From the NCBI GenBank assembly GCA_964359565.1, contig CAYHTN010000066.1, positions 1-7,007 on the forward strand: a stretch of DNA of 7,007 nt, given 5' to 3'. The notes beneath the pieces were generated by a model. That model was not told the origin of the DNA. It saw only the letters and a program-made list of their open reading frames with translations, and ran no database searches. This DNA comes from JAGOTP01 sp964359565. Lineage in GTDB: Bacteria; Patescibacteriota; Patescibacteriia; 2-12-FULL-60-25. Of the stretch, positions 5,943 through 7,007 are shown piece after piece. The translations under genes and the position numbers were made by a program. Every line of letters starts with the position of its first letter. Position 1 is the first letter of the stretch.

Positions 5943-6395
5943 TTAACTATATTTTTGCATCGCTTTCAGGATATCGCTTGTGCGGGGCATCCCTCGTTTC
6001 ATATACCGAACGGTGCCGTTTTTGTCGATGCCAATGACGGTACGACGAATAATCTTAATCCCAAAGAACGAAAAGAGGGCGTCGTAAGTCTCAGAGACCT
6101 TTTTGTCTTGATCGATGAGCAGTGGGTAGGGGAGGCGAAAAGTCTCTTTGAATTTTTGATGTGACTTCGCCGAGCCCGCATTCACACCAAAGACCTGGAT
6201 GTTCTTTTCTTTGAACGTTTTCCATTCATCGCGAATACTGCAAAGCTGCATGGTACAGCCAGGGGTCATATCACCAGGATAAAAGATCAAGACGATTGGA
6301 GCGTTATCCTTGAATTGGGCTAAAGAAATATCGGCGCCCTGCTCATCTTTTAAGTGAAAAAGGGGTGCGGGATCACCCGTATGAAGAGTTGGCAT
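5943..6395 (-). CDS. bcp: PrxQ/BCP-type peroxiredoxin
   Basis: A 150-residue monomeric-type peroxiredoxin reducing H2O2 and alkyl hydroperoxides with thioredoxin or glutaredoxin electrons. The active site is Pro40-x3-Thr44-x2-Cys47 in FYPGDMTPGCT, with Arg118 in RRTVIG. Cys52, five residues after the peroxidatic Cys, is the usual resolving cysteine of the PrxQ alpha2 subgroup, so it should form an intramolecular disulfide. Length matches the family. The ATG at 6395 has no SD within range; a GGAGGG lies 17 bases upstream, too far to place the ribosome properly. It is second in the antioxidant run, between an unknown gene (48-bp gap) and SOD (40-bp gap). Confidence 0.95.
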   Translation of the reverse strand: MPTLHTGDPAPLFHLKDEQGADISLAQFKDNAPIVLIFYPGDMTPGCTMQLCSIRDEWKTFKEKNIQVFGVNAGSAKSHQKFKETFRLPYPLLIDQDKKVSETYDALFSFFGIKIIRRTVIGIDKNGTVRYMKRGMPRTSDILKAMQKYS

Positions 6396-6443
6396 AGAAA
6401 GTAAATAGACTTCCCTCCAGCGTACGGGTTTTTTTGATGGTTG

Positions 6444-6992
6444 TCACGACAAAACGGTTTTGGTCTGACCCTGTCTCCACTGATCAACGATCGCAAACCA
6501 ATGCGGATAGAGGAGCTGATAGTAGATCTGATCACGTAATTCGTGAGCAGGAGTCAGAGCGCTCGTGCGCATTGGATCGGCATTGAGTTTTTTAAAAATC
6601 GCCTCAATGGCTTTCGCGGCCGCTAACGCTTCGTGTCCCGCTGTATGGTCCTGAATCGCGGCGCGTATCGTCTCAAGTTGAACGGTCGCGTCTGGTCCCA
6701 AGATTGTTTTTAAGGTCTCTACCTGCGCCAAGAGCTCTTCTTGGCTTAGTTGAGGGTGAGTATACCAACTTGTCGCTCGCAAGAGCGCACGAATGTCCTC
6801 TTCGGTGTGATGATGTCCGTCTTTCTCAGCGAGTTGTTTCAGGAGGAGGGGTTCTACTTTGCTGAGTTCACAGTGCATGACGTCTTCACAGATATTTTTC
6901 CAGGCCTCTACGCTGCCTCCAGGAGGAAGATGTTCCTTTACGAACGTGACAACATCTTCGATGTGGGTGAAGTGTTCAAGAGTGGTGTCCAT
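6444..6992 (-). CDS. Uncharacterised His-rich helical protein heading the antioxidant operon
   Basis: A 182-residue soluble protein I do not recognise. It has no signal peptide or membrane segment and looks almost wholly alpha-helical and acidic. It has 12 histidines, including a triplet at 60-62 (DGHHHTEED), an H-x3-HE cluster at 116-121, and the pair Cys35/Cys41 (CEDVMHC) with His40 between them. These could bind a metal such as iron, and a hemerythrin-like four-helix bundle is one possibility, but no family motif is certain. The ATG at 6992 is preferred. The frame stays open through TTG 7001 to the window edge, so a longer N-terminus is possible. It ends with TGA, 48 bp before the bcp-type gene, in the same orientation, so a role linked to peroxide or metal handling is a context inference only. 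Confidence 0.75.
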   Translation of the reverse strand: MDTTLEHFTHIEDVVTFVKEHLPPGGSVEAWKNICEDVMHCELSKVEPLLLKQLAEKDGHHHTEEDIRALLRATSWYTHPQLSQEELLAQVETLKTILGPDATVQLETIRAAIQDHTAGHEALAAAKAIEAIFKKLNADPMRTSALTPAHELRDQIYYQLLYPHWFAIVDQWRQGQTKTVLS

Positions 6993-7007
6993 ATTACACA
7001 AAGCGTT

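Noticed and set aside
4130..6992. Alternative genetic code with TGA as glycine (as in Gracilibacteria/Absconditabacteria)
   Set aside because: TGA ends the GNAT and His-rich genes at sensible points, and no in-frame TGA interrupts any conserved gene.

Overview
The window carries nine protein genes in two convergent runs. Five genes lie on the + strand (1-3945) and four or five on the - strand (4130-6992), and the runs meet in a repeat-rich 184-bp gap at about 3946-4129. No rRNA, tRNA, CRISPR array or transposase is visible. TAA, TAG and TGA are all used as stops, so the standard bacterial code fits. Eight of the nine genes have no Shine-Dalgarno sequence before a short or pyrimidine-rich leader. 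Together with small, tightly packed genes of divergent sequence, this suggests a member of the Patescibacteria (CPR) or another lineage that rarely uses SD sequences. That placement is an inference, because no marker gene is present.

The + strand run is: the end of a polytopic O-antigen-ligase-like polymerase, cut by the window edge; a VKOR-family membrane disulfide oxidoreductase with all four redox cysteines; a HAD-IB (SerB-like) phosphohydrolase; a complete M17 leucyl aminopeptidase; and a 90-residue CPYC glutaredoxin. The glutaredoxin has its own extended -10 promoter candidate and a strong intrinsic terminator. The first four genes are spaced 9-50 bp apart and look co-transcribed.

The - strand run, in transcription order, is: an unrecognised His-rich helical protein, a PrxQ/BCP peroxiredoxin, an Fe/Mn superoxide dismutase and a Prx1/AhpC-type 2-Cys peroxiredoxin. 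A perfect 17-bp hairpin ends the run. It reads as an oxidative-defence operon: SOD turns superoxide into H2O2 and the two peroxiredoxins remove H2O2 and organic peroxides. No dedicated reductase such as AhpF is present; the glutaredoxin across the convergent gap is a possible thiol donor. The SOD active site is unusual (Gly77/His146 second shell, Leu at the usual His30).

Between the operon and the convergent gap lies a GNAT acetyltransferase that differs from all its neighbours. It has a perfect SD at ideal spacing, its own promoter candidate, only ATC isoleucine codons and visibly GC-rich third positions, so it may be a recent acquisition. The adjacent gap holds a 24-bp perfect palindrome, an extra half-site and a 13-bp tandem duplication that the terminator does not explain. 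I see no clearly new multi-gene system. The best leads are the initiation signal (T at -1, no SD), the unknown protein heading the peroxide operon, the variant SOD and the palindromic repeat cluster.
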